DNA from: Laedolimicola sp934402125
GTDB lineage: Bacteria; Bacillota; Clostridia; Lachnospirales; Lachnospiraceae
Direction: 5' to 3'
Assembly: GCF_052065835.1 (NCBI RefSeq)
Contig: NZ_JBQHTG010000004.1
Coordinates: 124,001 to 188,000 of the forward strand
DNA: 64,000 nt
Under the pieces are notes generated by a model. That model saw only the letters and a list, made by a program, of their open reading frames with translations. It searched no databases and was not told the DNA's origin. Numbering within the stretch: position 1 is the stretch's first letter; every line of letters begins with the position of its first letter. This document shows positions 48,236 to 57,762 of the stretch, piece by piece. Both the position numbers and the translations under genes were made by a program.

Positions 48236-51200
48236 TCCTTATTTTCACTTTTCCGCTTTGTGTTTTTCCGGCTCTTCTGTCGGCACAGAAAAACCGTTGT
48301 TATGATACTCCCTACGGCCAGAATTGTCAAGCCCGGGAGGAGTTCTTCCCTCTGCTTCCGGTTTTGCCAAAGCAGAACCCGGCGGCTGGGCGTCAGTAAA
48401 AACCGAATGGTTTTCCCTTCTGCCCGGTTGCCTGCCAGGTCAACCGCTTCCACGGAAAGCTCCTGCCAGTCGTCGGAGGCCGTCAGGGAAAGCTGTAAGC
48501 GCCCCTCTGTCCTTCGAAGCTCGTCGCCCTCCAGAATCCGCAGTTCTCCGTTCTGCCGTACACGGACTTCACGAAGTCCCAGATTGTCCTCCACGTCCAG
48601 TAAAACCGTCCTCTCGGCTTCCCGGTAGCGTCCGTTCTCCTCGATTCCGGAAATCAGAATCACCGGAGCCGTCCGATCCACAGCGAATTCCAGCCGCTTC
48701 CCTTTACTGCGGTTGTCCGAGGCATTGCAGGCCCGATCCTCCGAATACAGGGTCAGCGCATAAACTCCGTCCTCCCTGAAATTATCTTTTCCGATCCGCC
48801 AGGTATATTGCTGCCAGCCCTCCTCTCCGCTTTTCGTGACCTGATAATCCGTTCCTTCCATAAGGATCTCGGACTCGCCGTTCCGGCTGCAGATCAGCTC
48901 CCGGAAGGTCAGCGTATCCACGTTGGTTTCGATAATCACAGGCTCCGGCGCTTCCCGGGTATAATAGCTTCCCCCTTCGCCCGCCAGTTCTTCCGTCGCC
49001 TCGTCCAGCGTATAGACAGAACCATAACGGTTTACCGAAAATAAAACCGTTTCCTCGCTCCGGTTGCCTGCCAGATCCGTCACAGCTGCCTGCAGGGTAT
49101 ACAGATCGTCCCACTCCGGATCCCCGGGAATATCCTCCAGCTGGTATTCCATTCCGTCCCCACTCCGGCTCAGACTGCCGGACAGCTTTACTGTTCCATT
49201 TTTCCGGCCCTTAAGGGAGATAGTTTCCCCGGCCGGATCGTAATGGGCGTCTGCGCTCCGGATCTCCGGGCGCACCTCCCCATTGTTGGCGGAATGGTTA
49301 CGGACGCCGCTGATCTCAAGCTCCGGCGGCGTCTGATCCACCACAAAGCGCTCGGATTCCCAGCGGCTTAATTCATTCCCGGCCAGATCCCTTCCCGTCA
49401 CGGCGAACTGATAGGCACCGTCCTCCGTAAAATGCACATACGCCGTATGTACCGCTCCCTGGCTGCTCCAGCCGGAAATCTGTGGCTTTCTGCCCGCTGC
49501 TTCCTCCGTCTCCAACCGGATATCAAACTCCTCCGGATCAAAATGCTCTTCCCGAAGCTCCAGCCTGGCTGTCCGCTTTTCCTTATAATAAAACTCATTC
49601 CGGGCTTCCCTGTTATCCCAGGTAACCGTAAGCTCCGGCGCGGTGCAATCGATCACAAAGCGATCTGTCCGATCATAATCTGCCTGATTTCCGGCCAGAT
49701 CCTGAAACTCCACTCCAAACGCATAGACTCCGTCCTTGTCGAATACAAGGCGGCAGGTATGGAGCGCCGCTTCTCCGCTTCCGCTGTGGGTCCAGCCGCT
49801 TACAACAGGCGCTGCTCCCTCCGGCCCGGTTATCCGGAATTTTACATCCCGCTCATCGAAATTCCGCTCCCGGATCGTTACAACCGCAGTACGGGGCTGC
49901 CGGTAATAGTTCCCGTGAACCGGCTGATTTTCTTCATACGCCACGGTAACCACCGGCTTTGTCACATCGATCGACAGGTTTACTTCCGCCCGGCTTTTAT
50001 GTCCTGCCTGATCGGTAAATTCCGACTCTACACGCACCCCATTATGATTATAATCCGCGGCAGCCAGCGAAAGCGTCTCTGCTGCTCTGTATACAAGCGT
50101 TTCCCCATAAGCCTCTGCGTCCGAAGCTTCCGGGTTATAGGTCTGTCTGCTCCGTACCCTTCCGTCCGCCCGGATAGTCCAGTCCCGCAGGCCGGAAAAT
50201 GAATCCGCTGCCTGCAGTTCCAGCTCCACATCGGTATTGTAATACGTCTGCCCGTCCACCACCCGGCTGGGCGCTGTGCGGATCATCAGCTGATTTTCCG
50301 CCGCCTTCTGATGCATGGCCTCGCTCTCTATCCCGCAGTTCAGAAGCTTCTCCGAACGTCTTCCCGTCCAGTCCCAGACTTCTGCCTTCAGGGTTCCTTT
50401 AAAGTCCGCTCCCATTTCTTCCGCGGGAAAAACCCAGGTAAGACTTCCGGTGGCCGACGGCTCCAGCGTCTGTTCCCGGATCGAGCTTTTCCTCTCCTCA
50501 TCTGTCACCGTACAGCGAAGCCTCCGGATTCCCGCCGTCCTGTCCCTGCCGCTGACCGTCAGTTCCACCGGAGAAGCGGAAAACAGCCAGCCGCCGGGGG
50601 CACAGGGCACAAAAACCCCAGGCACTGCCTGAAACTCCGGCAGCTCCGGTGCCGTCCCATCTACCGTCAGGCAAAGCGCATAGGAACCAATCTCTTTTCC
50701 CGATTCCGCCCAGACAGCCGGGTTCCCGGCCAGATCGGTAAAGCCAAAAGGAATCCGGTAATTGGCCTCTGTGGAGACAGGAAGCCGAAACGTCCTGCTG
50801 CCCGTCAGGATTTCCCCGGGATTCCATTCTTTCAGGACGCCCGAAAGAGAGGTTTCCGTCACAGCCTTACCCTCGCTGTCCTCTGCCCGCAGACGGGAAA
50901 GCGCTGCCTGCAGCTCTCCCAGCCTGAGGTTTTCATCGAAGACCTCCAGCGAAAGCGTCACAGCCTCTGCGAAATAACTCCGTCCCTGATACTCGGCCTC
51001 CGGTTCCCGGTTCCGGGAAAGGCTTACCCTCGGCCCTGTCCGGTCGATGACAAGCCCCGGGCTCTCGTAGATCCCCGCCTCCAGACAGGCCCGCGTTTCC
51101 TCGTCTTCTGCTTCCGCCCGGTTGCCTGCCGCGTCCCGAAAGACGCTCTGAAAGCGCCAGGCCTGCTCTGTGGAAAGGGTCATGCTTCCCCGAAAGGTAT

Positions 51201-51966
51201 CTTCCCCTGTCTGCTCCCAACGAAGCGCTTCCGCCTCTCCGTTGACACGGGTCTTAAGACCCTCGAGCCCCGTCAGAAGCCCGTCCTTCCAAAGGGGTCT
51301 GGCATACTTTTCTTCGATGGTAAGAATCACCTGGATATCATCTTTATAATAAGCGGTACAATCCTTCGTCGGAGCCGCGCCCTTTTCCAGATCTGCCCCC
51401 GCTCCGTCCAGGATCCGTACCGGCTTCGTACGTTCCACCCGGATCCGGGGTGCCCTGTGATCCAGAATGAACGGCTGGCTCTCCCAGCTTTCTCCATAAG
51501 AAATCCGTAACTGGTAGACGCCGTCCCGGTCAGTCTCCCCGTCAAATTCCAGCACACCGGCATGGAGAACGGATTCTTCCATTTCTTTCCAGTTTATTTC
51601 TAAATCCTCTCCGGTTCCTTCCCAGACCTTCCGTCCGCTCTCCCGTTCCACAAACTCCAGCTTCAGCTCCTGCGGGTTCCAGTCCTCCTCCTTTTTGATA
51701 CAGAAGGTAAGCTGCACGTCCGCCCCTTCGCAGGCTTCGTAAAGCATGGCTTCCCCTGCGGCTGTCGGAAAAACGCCTGCCTCCCTGCCCCGGATCTGCA
51801 GCTCTTTCAGCTTCGGCTTTTCCTCCGTTCCCGGATGCTCTTCCCCTTCCTCCGTCTCCTCCACTGCGTCTGTCTCTTCCTCTGCCCGCGCGGCGTCTCC
51901 CGCTGCCAGCCACAGTACGCTGCAGACTGTCAGAAGAAGATATAGAAGCTTTCTTCTTTTCTTCAC
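48232..51966 (-). CDS. Large Ig-like-repeat surface protein with C-terminal membrane anchor
   Basis: A 1244-residue secreted protein. Signal peptide: MKKRRKLLYLLLTVCSVLWL then AAGDAARA; next an acidic Glu/Thr linker. Most of the chain is a series of Ig-like modules of about 100 residues, each introduced by a strand such as LDHRAPRI, IDRTGPRVSL, VDGTAPELPEF, VDVTKPVVTV, IDCTAPELTV, VDQTPPELEI or VDRTAPVILI, and often containing DLAGN. A membrane helix (LLPGLTILAVGSIITTVFLC) and a basic tail end it. There is no sortase motif. It overlaps the upstream small membrane protein gene by 4 nt, in an operon with a kinase and phosphatase, so its export or activity may be phospho-regulated. Ligand unknown. 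Confidence 0.8.
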   Translation of the reverse strand: MKKRRKLLYLLLTVCSVLWLAAGDAARAEEETDAVEETEEGEEHPGTEEKPKLKELQIRGREAGVFPTAAGEAMLYEACEGADVQLTFCIKKEEDWNPQELKLEFVERESGRKVWEGTGEDLEINWKEMEESVLHAGVLEFDGETDRDGVYQLRISYGESWESQPFILDHRAPRIRVERTKPVRILDGAGADLEKGAAPTKDCTAYYKDDIQVILTIEEKYARPLWKDGLLTGLEGLKTRVNGEAEALRWEQTGEDTFRGSMTLSTEQAWRFQSVFRDAAGNRAEAEDEETRACLEAGIYESPGLVIDRTGPRVSLSRNREPEAEYQGRSYFAEAVTLSLEVFDENLRLGELQAALSRLRAEDSEGKAVTETSLSGVLKEWNPGEILTGSRTFRLPVSTEANYRIPFGFTDLAGNPAVWAESGKEIGSYALCLTVDGTAPELPEFQAVPGVFVPCAPGGWLFSASPVELTVSGRDRTAGIRRLRCTVTDEERKSSIREQTLEPSATGSLTWVFPAEEMGADFKGTLKAEVWDWTGRRSEKLLNCGIESEAMHQKAAENQLMIRTAPSRVVDGQTYYNTDVELELQAADSFSGLRDWTIRADGRVRSRQTYNPEASDAEAYGETLVYRAAETLSLAAADYNHNGVRVESEFTDQAGHKSRAEVNLSIDVTKPVVTVAYEENQPVHGNYYRQPRTAVVTIRERNFDERDVKFRITGPEGAAPVVSGWTHSGSGEAALHTCRLVFDKDGVYAFGVEFQDLAGNQADYDRTDRFVIDCTAPELTVTWDNREARNEFYYKEKRTARLELREEHFDPEEFDIRLETEEAAGRKPQISGWSSQGAVHTAYVHFTEDGAYQFAVTGRDLAGNELSRWESERFVVDQTPPELEISGVRNHSANNGEVRPEIRSADAHYDPAGETISLKGRKNGTVKLSGSLSRSGDGMEYQLEDIPGDPEWDDLYTLQAAVTDLAGNRSEETVLFSVNRYGSVYTLDEATEELAGEGGSYYTREAPEPVIIETNVDTLTFRELICSRNGESEILMEGTDYQVTKSGEEGWQQYTWRIGKDNFREDGVYALTLYSEDRACNASDNRSKGKRLEFAVDRTAPVILISGIEENGRYREAERTVLLDVEDNLGLREVRVRQNGELRILEGDELRRTEGRLQLSLTASDDWQELSVEAVDLAGNRAEGKTIRFLLTPSRRVLLWQNRKQREELLPGLTILAVGSIITTVFLCRQKSRKNTKRKSENKD

Positions 51967-52217
51967 ACTCTTCCTCCTATCCGTTCCCGGCTAAAGACGA
52001 TAAGCTTCTCCCGCTCTATCTGAAATTCCGGTTCCGCCTCCTCTTCTCTGCCCGTTTTTTCTCTTCTGCTCCGAATCAGGCATGCCACCGCCGGTCCTAT
52101 CTGCCAGCGCACATACAGGGCTGCCGTTCCGACCAGGGAAAAAAGCGTTCCCACCAGAAACGCCAAAAATAGCCGGTGAAAAAATAAAATCTTTGTAGTC
52201 ACCTCTCCCATATTCAC
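51963..52217 (-). CDS. Small single-pass membrane protein
   Basis: 84 residues: a short N-terminus, one membrane helix (FLAFLVGTLFSLVGTAALYV), then a charged cytoplasmic-type tail (RSRREKTGREEEAEPEFQIE). It overlaps both neighbours by 4 nt (ATGA junctions), so its expression is coupled to the kinase upstream and the surface protein downstream. No family recognised. It may link the kinase module to the surface protein. Confidence 0.7.
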   Translation of the reverse strand: MNMGEVTTKILFFHRLFLAFLVGTLFSLVGTAALYVRWQIGPAVACLIRSRREKTGREEEAEPEFQIEREKLIVFSRERIGGRV

Positions 52218-53890
52218 TCTCTCCTTCCATAGATGGACTCCAGCAGCCGGTACGCCTGCCGGAGCTGCTCCTTAAGCTTATCCTTCTCCGCTGAAAGCAT
52301 GTCCCGCTCTGCCTGCGACAGTCCTTTAAAATCCTCCTCAAGACGCACACGCAGTTCCTCCAGGGTCTCCTCCAGATCTTTTCTTAAAACGCCTGCCTTC
52401 CGAAATTCCACGCCCCGGGCCAAAATCTGCCCCACCAGCTCCCGGTACATCACCAGGGCGGTTCTGGCATTATCCTCCGCCACCAGATCGCCCCGGGTCA
52501 GCTCTCTTAGATCGGCCCAGTACTGCCCGTAGGAAATCAGCTCGTCTCCGGCTGCGTTGGCCTGGCCAATCCGGGCATAATACTCTGCTATGGCGTACAG
52601 CCGCCCAGCCCTGCTTTTCTGCCGATCCCCAAGCCGGTCCCCCAGGGCCGCGGCCTCCAGCCAGGGCTTCGCGTTCTTCTTCCCTGCGCTGCCCCCGTAC
52701 TCATAAAAGTAGGCAAGGCCCAGCCGGTAGGCAAATTCCCCGTAGCCTGCCTTATTTTCCCGGAACTTCTGCTCCCTGGTTTTCCCGCCTTTTCCAAACT
52801 GCAGGCAAAGCAGGCGGAGCCTTTCACTCTCCTGCTCCGTCAGAATTCCGTCGTCCAGAAAGCCTTCCTCCAAAAGTCCCAGCCAGGCCTCTGCCCGGAC
52901 GGGATTGAGACCGATGGCCTTCTCATAGGCTCCAAGCTCCACCTCCTTTTCCGCCGCGTTCCGCGCTGCCAAAAGACAGGCCTCATAGCTGTCTCCCCTG
53001 AGCCTTCTCTCCGCCCCGGCACTCACCCCGGCGCAGATCCCCAGAAAAAGCGTCCCTGCGGCCGCCGCCGCGAACCGCCGCAGCTTTCTCTTCTGTGCCT
53101 CCCGGTAGGCCTCGTCCAGCTCCCAATAATGATCCAGGGCGTCCTTAAGCTCTTCCGCGCTCTGATACCGCCTTTCCTTATCTGCCTGTACACAGCGCTC
53201 CACAATGGCCTCCAGGCCACCGGGCACCTCCGGCCGTACGGCCCGCACCGGCTGCAGGCGATGGGGACCCTCCCCGGTCAGAAGCTGGAACAGCATCACG
53301 CCCATGCAATAGATATCGGTCCGGGCGTCGCTCTGTTCCTCTTCCTCATACTGCTCCGGCGCCGCGTAACCGCAGGTTCCGAGAGCCACCGTATCGTTCT
53401 GCTGATCCGGCCTGAATTCCCGGGCGGCCCCCAGATCAATCAGGACAATGGTTCCGTCCGGCCGCAGCATTACATTGGCGGGCTTCATATCCCGGTAGAT
53501 AACAGGTGGATCCTGTCCATGCAGATAAGACAGCACCTCGCAGAGCTGCCCCGCCCAGTCCAGCACCTGTGCCACCGGCCGGGCTCCCTCTTCCCGTATC
53601 AGGGCCTCCAGGGTCTGTCCCTCCACGTAATCCATCACAATCAGCAGGCGACCCTCTTCCTCCAGCACATCTACGATACTGGGCAGATGGGGATTCTTCA
53701 GGCGCTTCATCAGGGCAATCTCCTTTTTATCCGCCTCCAGATCCCGGAACTCCTCCCGCGCAAGCTCCTTGACTGCCCAGGGCTTATTGGCCTTTTCGTT
53801 GATGGCCAGATAGACTACGCTCGTGCCGCCTTTTCCTATGATATTCAGGATCTTATAGGTTCCGCCTATGAGCGTTCCCGGCCTCAGCAT
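52214..53890 (-). CDS. Membrane Ser/Thr protein kinase (PknB-like)
   Basis: A 558-residue Hanks-type kinase. Gly loop IGKGGTSVVYLA (about 18-29), catalytic Lys in PWAVKELA, catalytic loop YRDMKPANVML, DLG in place of DFG (LIDLGAAREF), activation segment with GTCGYAAPEQY, and DIYCMGVMLFQLLTG. A membrane helix follows (about 275-295, AAAAAGTLFLGICAG). The external or C-terminal 260 residues are helical and TPR-like (EKEVELGAYEKAIGLNPVRA), not the PASTA repeats of cell-division kinases. It overlaps the phosphatase gene by 7 nt. Confidence 0.92.
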   Translation of the reverse strand: MLRPGTLIGGTYKILNIIGKGGTSVVYLAINEKANKPWAVKELAREEFRDLEADKKEIALMKRLKNPHLPSIVDVLEEEGRLLIVMDYVEGQTLEALIREEGARPVAQVLDWAGQLCEVLSYLHGQDPPVIYRDMKPANVMLRPDGTIVLIDLGAAREFRPDQQNDTVALGTCGYAAPEQYEEEEQSDARTDIYCMGVMLFQLLTGEGPHRLQPVRAVRPEVPGGLEAIVERCVQADKERRYQSAEELKDALDHYWELDEAYREAQKRKLRRFAAAAAGTLFLGICAGVSAGAERRLRGDSYEACLLAARNAAEKEVELGAYEKAIGLNPVRAEAWLGLLEEGFLDDGILTEQESERLRLLCLQFGKGGKTREQKFRENKAGYGEFAYRLGLAYFYEYGGSAGKKNAKPWLEAAALGDRLGDRQKSRAGRLYAIAEYYARIGQANAAGDELISYGQYWADLRELTRGDLVAEDNARTALVMYRELVGQILARGVEFRKAGVLRKDLEETLEELRVRLEEDFKGLSQAERDMLSAEKDKLKEQLRQAYRLLESIYGRRE

Positions 53891-54684
53891 CTCTTTCCCC
53901 TTTTCTTTCCACGCTCCGGAAGCGGGCGGATCAGCAAGGCCGAGATATTGTCCGTCTCCCCTTTTTTCCGGCTCTCTGCCGCCTGTCTTGCGGCTGCTCT
54001 CTGAAGCTGCTTTTCCCGGGTCAGCTTCCCGGGCGGAAATGCCTCTGTCAGCTGTCCCTTTTCCTTACCATGCCAGAAACCATCGCTGCACAGCAGATAG
54101 ACCGCGTCCTGGTGTAAAGACCCCCGCCGGTATTCCGGCTTCACCTCCGGACCTGCCCCGATACAGCGGGTCAGAATACTGCGTCTCCTATCCCGTTCCC
54201 CTTCCTCCCGGGTCAGAATTCCCTGTTCCACCGCCTCCGCCGCCAGGGAATGATCCCGGGTCAGCTGCTCTGTCCGATCCGTAATCTCATACAGGCGGCT
54301 GTCTCCCGCATGGACGCTGTACCAGGAGTCTCCCGCAAAAAGCGCTGCCGTCAGCGTCGTCCCCAGCTTAAGTCCCTGTTCCTTTCCGTAACGATAAAGC
54401 CTCTCATTTTCCAGCTGTACCAGCTGCTCCCAGGATCCCAGCAGCTCCCCTTCCGGATCCCGGGAGGACATAAGCGCCGGAAGCTCCCTCCGGAACCACG
54501 CCGCCAGACCGCCCAGCACCTCGCTGCTGGCCAGTTCTCCTTTATTCAGGCCGCCCATGCCATCGCAGACCGCCGCCAGGACATACCGCTCCCGTCCCCG
54601 GACGGCCTGCTGCAGCAAAAGTCCGTCCTGATTGACTTTTCGGGTCTTACCCTTGTCTGTATACGCCGCCAGACAAAACCGCAA
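53884..54684 (-). CDS. PP2C-family Ser/Thr protein phosphatase
   Basis: A 266-residue PPM phosphatase. Metal-binding motifs are present: KVNQDGLLL, AVCDGMGGLNKGE, HAGDSRLY, LLCSDGFWHG and GETDNISALL. It should dephosphorylate targets of the cotranslated kinase. It is the first gene of the four-gene operon that continues with the kinase, small membrane protein and Ig-repeat protein. A basic C-terminus (PERGKKRGKRC) is unusual but short. Confidence 0.92.
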   Translation of the reverse strand: MRFCLAAYTDKGKTRKVNQDGLLLQQAVRGRERYVLAAVCDGMGGLNKGELASSEVLGGLAAWFRRELPALMSSRDPEGELLGSWEQLVQLENERLYRYGKEQGLKLGTTLTAALFAGDSWYSVHAGDSRLYEITDRTEQLTRDHSLAAEAVEQGILTREEGERDRRRSILTRCIGAGPEVKPEYRRGSLHQDAVYLLCSDGFWHGKEKGQLTEAFPPGKLTREKQLQRAAARQAAESRKKGETDNISALLIRPLPERGKKRGKRC

Positions 54685-54934
54685 GCTTCTTCCACTCCAT
54701 TTCCGACTGTCAAATATACTCTTCCTGTGTGATTATCTGTAAAATTCTGTAATTCTCTTCTTTGGTAAAATCGGCGAATTGCCGCTGATACTCCGACGAC
54801 TGCCGGAGGAATCCAAGTACGTTTATAATACCTCAAAACAGGACAGAATTCAAGCAAAAAGCTCAAATTCTGCCCTTTGAAATTTCGACCTTTTTCGACT
54901 CTTTGTCGAAATCTGTCCCCCGATTCCGCCGGGA
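54685..54934. other. Intergenic region upstream of the phosphatase operon
   Basis: About 250 bp without a gene. CAGAATT and AATTCTG (54843-54870) form an inverted repeat, and TTTCGAC / GTCGAAA near 54890-54912 form a small hairpin, probably part of the terminator of the efflux operon on the right or the promoter of the phosphatase operon. Confidence 0.35.
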
Positions 54935-56161
54935 CTAATTCCGCCGCAAAGCCTCGATAGGACTCATTTTTGCCGCCTTTTTCGCCGGATAAAGGCCGAA
55001 GAAAATACCCACCCCAGAGGAAAATACCGTGGCAAGCACGATGGTTACCGGGCTCACCGCAGGCCGGAAGCCCAGCATGGGAAGGGCGCAGAGCCCATAG
55101 GCTCCCAGAAGCCCCAGCAGAATCCCGATCACGCCGCCCATGCAGGTGATAATCGCCGACTCTGCCAGGAACTGCAGCATGATAGAGCCGGTCCTTGCTC
55201 CCAAAGCTTTCCGGATACCGATTTCCCGGGTCCGCTCCGTAACCGATACCAGCATGATATTCATAACGCCAATCCCGCCTACCAGCAGGGCAATGGCCGC
55301 TACCAGGGCAATGAAAGCGGTAATCATATCCAGCACTCCGGTAATCTGGGCTATCTGGCTGTCCGCGTCCTGGAGCATAAAAGCATTTTCTCCCTGCACC
55401 TGATGGCGGCTTTCCAGAAGGCTTAAGGCCTCCTGCCCCACCTGGGAGGAATACTGGCTTCCCTCGGAAATCACATTCAGGCCATAGAACGAATCCAGCT
55501 CATAGCCAAAGGCGTAATTGGCTGTGTAGGGCATATAAAAATTCACATACAGTTCCGTTCCCATCATGGCTCCCATCATTCCGCTTTCCTGCTCTGACTT
55601 CATCACGCCGCAGATGGTAATTTCCTGGGTTACATTGTAGACGGTAGCCTCCACCGTCATACCCACCACATCGTCGGTTCCAAACATTTTGACGGCGTCA
55701 TTCTGGCTGACCACCGCCACCAGATTCATAGCCTCCACGTCCGAATCTGTGAAATAATGGCCGTACACCATCTGGGGATTGTGGGTGTACTCCAGATCCG
55801 CCGTTCCGGTGGTCGCGTACATTTCAAAGCTTCCCTTGGGAGTCAGAATGCTGCCGTACATGCTGTCCCCGGGCGTCACCCCTTTGACGTGGGAGACTTT
55901 ATCCTTCACCGCCTGCAGATCCTCCGGCGTAATATACTGGGCTTCTCCGCTTCCGTCTACATTTACCTCTATGTAAATCTGCCCTCCGGCCAGGGCGTTC
56001 AGCGTATCGCTCATCTCCGCCTTGGCGCCTCCGCCCACCGACATAATCATAATGACGGAGGAGATACCGATGATGATTCCCAGCATGGTCAGAAAGGAGC
56101 GTCCCTTGTTGGCCCGGATATTGTCGAGGGCCATTTTTATATATTCTGAAAGCTGTGCCAT
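54935..56161 (-). CDS. MacB-type ABC transporter permease
   Basis: A 408-residue FtsX/MacB-fold permease: one N-terminal membrane helix (FLTMLGIIIGISSVIMIMSV), a large external MacB-like domain (about 50-260), then three membrane helices ending in the conserved AAKMSPIEALRRN. GGIGVMNIMLVSVTERTREIGIRKALGA (in part) is the FtsX signature. With the adaptor and ATPase upstream it forms a MacAB-like tripartite exporter as found in Firmicutes for peptides or antimicrobials. Confidence 0.9.
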   Translation of the reverse strand: MAQLSEYIKMALDNIRANKGRSFLTMLGIIIGISSVIMIMSVGGGAKAEMSDTLNALAGGQIYIEVNVDGSGEAQYITPEDLQAVKDKVSHVKGVTPGDSMYGSILTPKGSFEMYATTGTADLEYTHNPQMVYGHYFTDSDVEAMNLVAVVSQNDAVKMFGTDDVVGMTVEATVYNVTQEITICGVMKSEQESGMMGAMMGTELYVNFYMPYTANYAFGYELDSFYGLNVISEGSQYSSQVGQEALSLLESRHQVQGENAFMLQDADSQIAQITGVLDMITAFIALVAAIALLVGGIGVMNIMLVSVTERTREIGIRKALGARTGSIMLQFLAESAIITCMGGVIGILLGLLGAYGLCALPMLGFRPAVSPVTIVLATVFSSGVGIFFGLYPAKKAAKMSPIEALRRN

Positions 56162-56164
56162 GCC

Positions 56165-57736
56165 CTACTCCTCCACTGCCGTCACACGGGCTCCCTCGGT
56201 AATCTCCGTGGTAAAGCCGCCGGAAATGACTTTATCGCCTGCCGCCAGGCCGGATTTGATTTCTACTGTGTCATCGGAAGCCAGTCCTTTTTCAATCTCT
56301 TTCTTTTCTACAACGCCATTTTCATTGACTACATAGCAGAAATCCCCGTCCTGCCCGGAGTTGACGCACTCCGCCGGAACCACCAGAACGTCCTTTACCG
56401 CCCGCCCCTGTACGGATACCTTGGCCTCCAGCCCCAGATAAATGTTTTCGTCCGGGTTGTCTATCTTCACCTGGGCGGTTACCACCGGGGTTCCTTTATC
56501 GTTTTTCTCGGCAATCCGGCTGAGTCTGGCTACCGTACCCTCGTAGGTGTGGCCTGCCAGCGTCACCGTGGCCTTCTGCCCTTCTTCCATTTTCTCCAGA
56601 TCGTATTTGGTGATACTCATTTCCACCACCACATCCTCGCTGCTGGCAATGGTGAACAGCGCTCCACCCTTGGCTGCCGGACCGCCTGCCACGGCTGAAA
56701 CTCCCGTTACCACGCCGGAAAAATCTGCCTTCACGCCGTCCCTGCCCTGCTGAATGTCCTCTTTGGTCATCTGGGCTTCCAGTGTACTTAAGCTATTCTG
56801 GGCCGCCAGCTGGCTTTTGGCCGCGCCGGAAAGCTTTGCCGCGTCCGCAGAATCCTTGATACCTTCCTCCTTGGATTTGCTGGTTTCCAGCTTACTCTTA
56901 TTTTCCTGGGCGTCCTTTAAACGGCCCTGATAGCTGTCCAGCTTTTCCACGATGGCCTGATAATTCTTCTGCTCCTCCTGAATGCTTTTCTCGATTCCCG
57001 GAAGATTAGTCTGGGCCAGTTGCGCCGCCGGTGTGGCTTCTGATACGGCATTCTGCGCTACGGTTACCGCGTCCTGAAGCTTCTTATACTCTTCGCTGTC
57101 ATGTGCCAGGCTGGAACTGTCCAGCGCGAATTTTGCGTCCTTCAGGGTCTGGTTTGCTGCATCTAACTCCGCAATTGCCGCCTTCGCCGCGTCCTGCTGA
57201 CTCTTCAGATCGGCCAGCTTATTGGTGGAATCTCCCTGATAGCCGGTATATTCGCTGACACGCTTATTCAGGTGATCCACATTGTCATCTTCCTCGTCAA
57301 GCTGGCGGTTGATGATATCCAGGGCCTGGGAGGAACGGCTGTATTCGGAAGCATTCTTGCTATCCTTCTGGAGGGAATCCTGATAGCCGTAAGCAGCCGC
57401 GCTTCCGGTGAGCTCTGCCTGCTTATAGAGCTGTTCCAGCTCGGCGCTGTCATAGGTCAGCAGCGTCTGACCGGCCTCTACCGTATCCCCCACCTGCAGA
57501 TCACATTCCGCAACTGTCGCCGATACCGGGGAAAAATAAGTTTTCACCTCCTGAGAGGCTACTGCGCCGCTTCCGTCCACAGACTGGGTCACGCTTCCTA
57601 CGCTCACCTCTGTCACCGTTACCACCGGGGAGCCGGATCCGCCGCAGGCCTTTGGCAGAATCGCTGCCGCCGCCACAATCACAGCCACGCCTCCAAGGAT
57701 CACCCGTTTCCGCCGTTTTTTCTTCTTCTCTTCCAT
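56165..57736 (-). CDS. MacA/HlyD-type membrane-fusion (adaptor) protein
   Basis: A 523-residue adaptor with an N-terminal membrane anchor (VILGGVAVIVAAAAILPKAC), a lipoyl half-motif (FSPVSATVAECDLQVGDTVEAGQ), a long coiled coil (about 125-320, rich in Ala, Gln, Lys) and beta-barrel and membrane-proximal domains (ATVTLAGHTYEGTVARLSRI; VLVVPAECV). It couples the permease to the outside in this exporter. 3 bp upstream of the permease gene and 26 bp downstream of the ATPase gene. Confidence 0.9.
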   Translation of the reverse strand: MEEKKKKRRKRVILGGVAVIVAAAAILPKACGGSGSPVVTVTEVSVGSVTQSVDGSGAVASQEVKTYFSPVSATVAECDLQVGDTVEAGQTLLTYDSAELEQLYKQAELTGSAAAYGYQDSLQKDSKNASEYSRSSQALDIINRQLDEEDDNVDHLNKRVSEYTGYQGDSTNKLADLKSQQDAAKAAIAELDAANQTLKDAKFALDSSSLAHDSEEYKKLQDAVTVAQNAVSEATPAAQLAQTNLPGIEKSIQEEQKNYQAIVEKLDSYQGRLKDAQENKSKLETSKSKEEGIKDSADAAKLSGAAKSQLAAQNSLSTLEAQMTKEDIQQGRDGVKADFSGVVTGVSAVAGGPAAKGGALFTIASSEDVVVEMSITKYDLEKMEEGQKATVTLAGHTYEGTVARLSRIAEKNDKGTPVVTAQVKIDNPDENIYLGLEAKVSVQGRAVKDVLVVPAECVNSGQDGDFCYVVNENGVVEKKEIEKGLASDDTVEIKSGLAAGDKVISGGFTTEITEGARVTAVEE

Positions 57737-57762
57737 GTTCCATGCCTCATTCTTTCTATGTA

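Noticed and set aside
50311..51510. Long plus-strand frame opposite the Ig-repeat protein
   Set aside because: Arg/Pro/Leu-rich shadow of a GC-rich gene with no start signal or domain.
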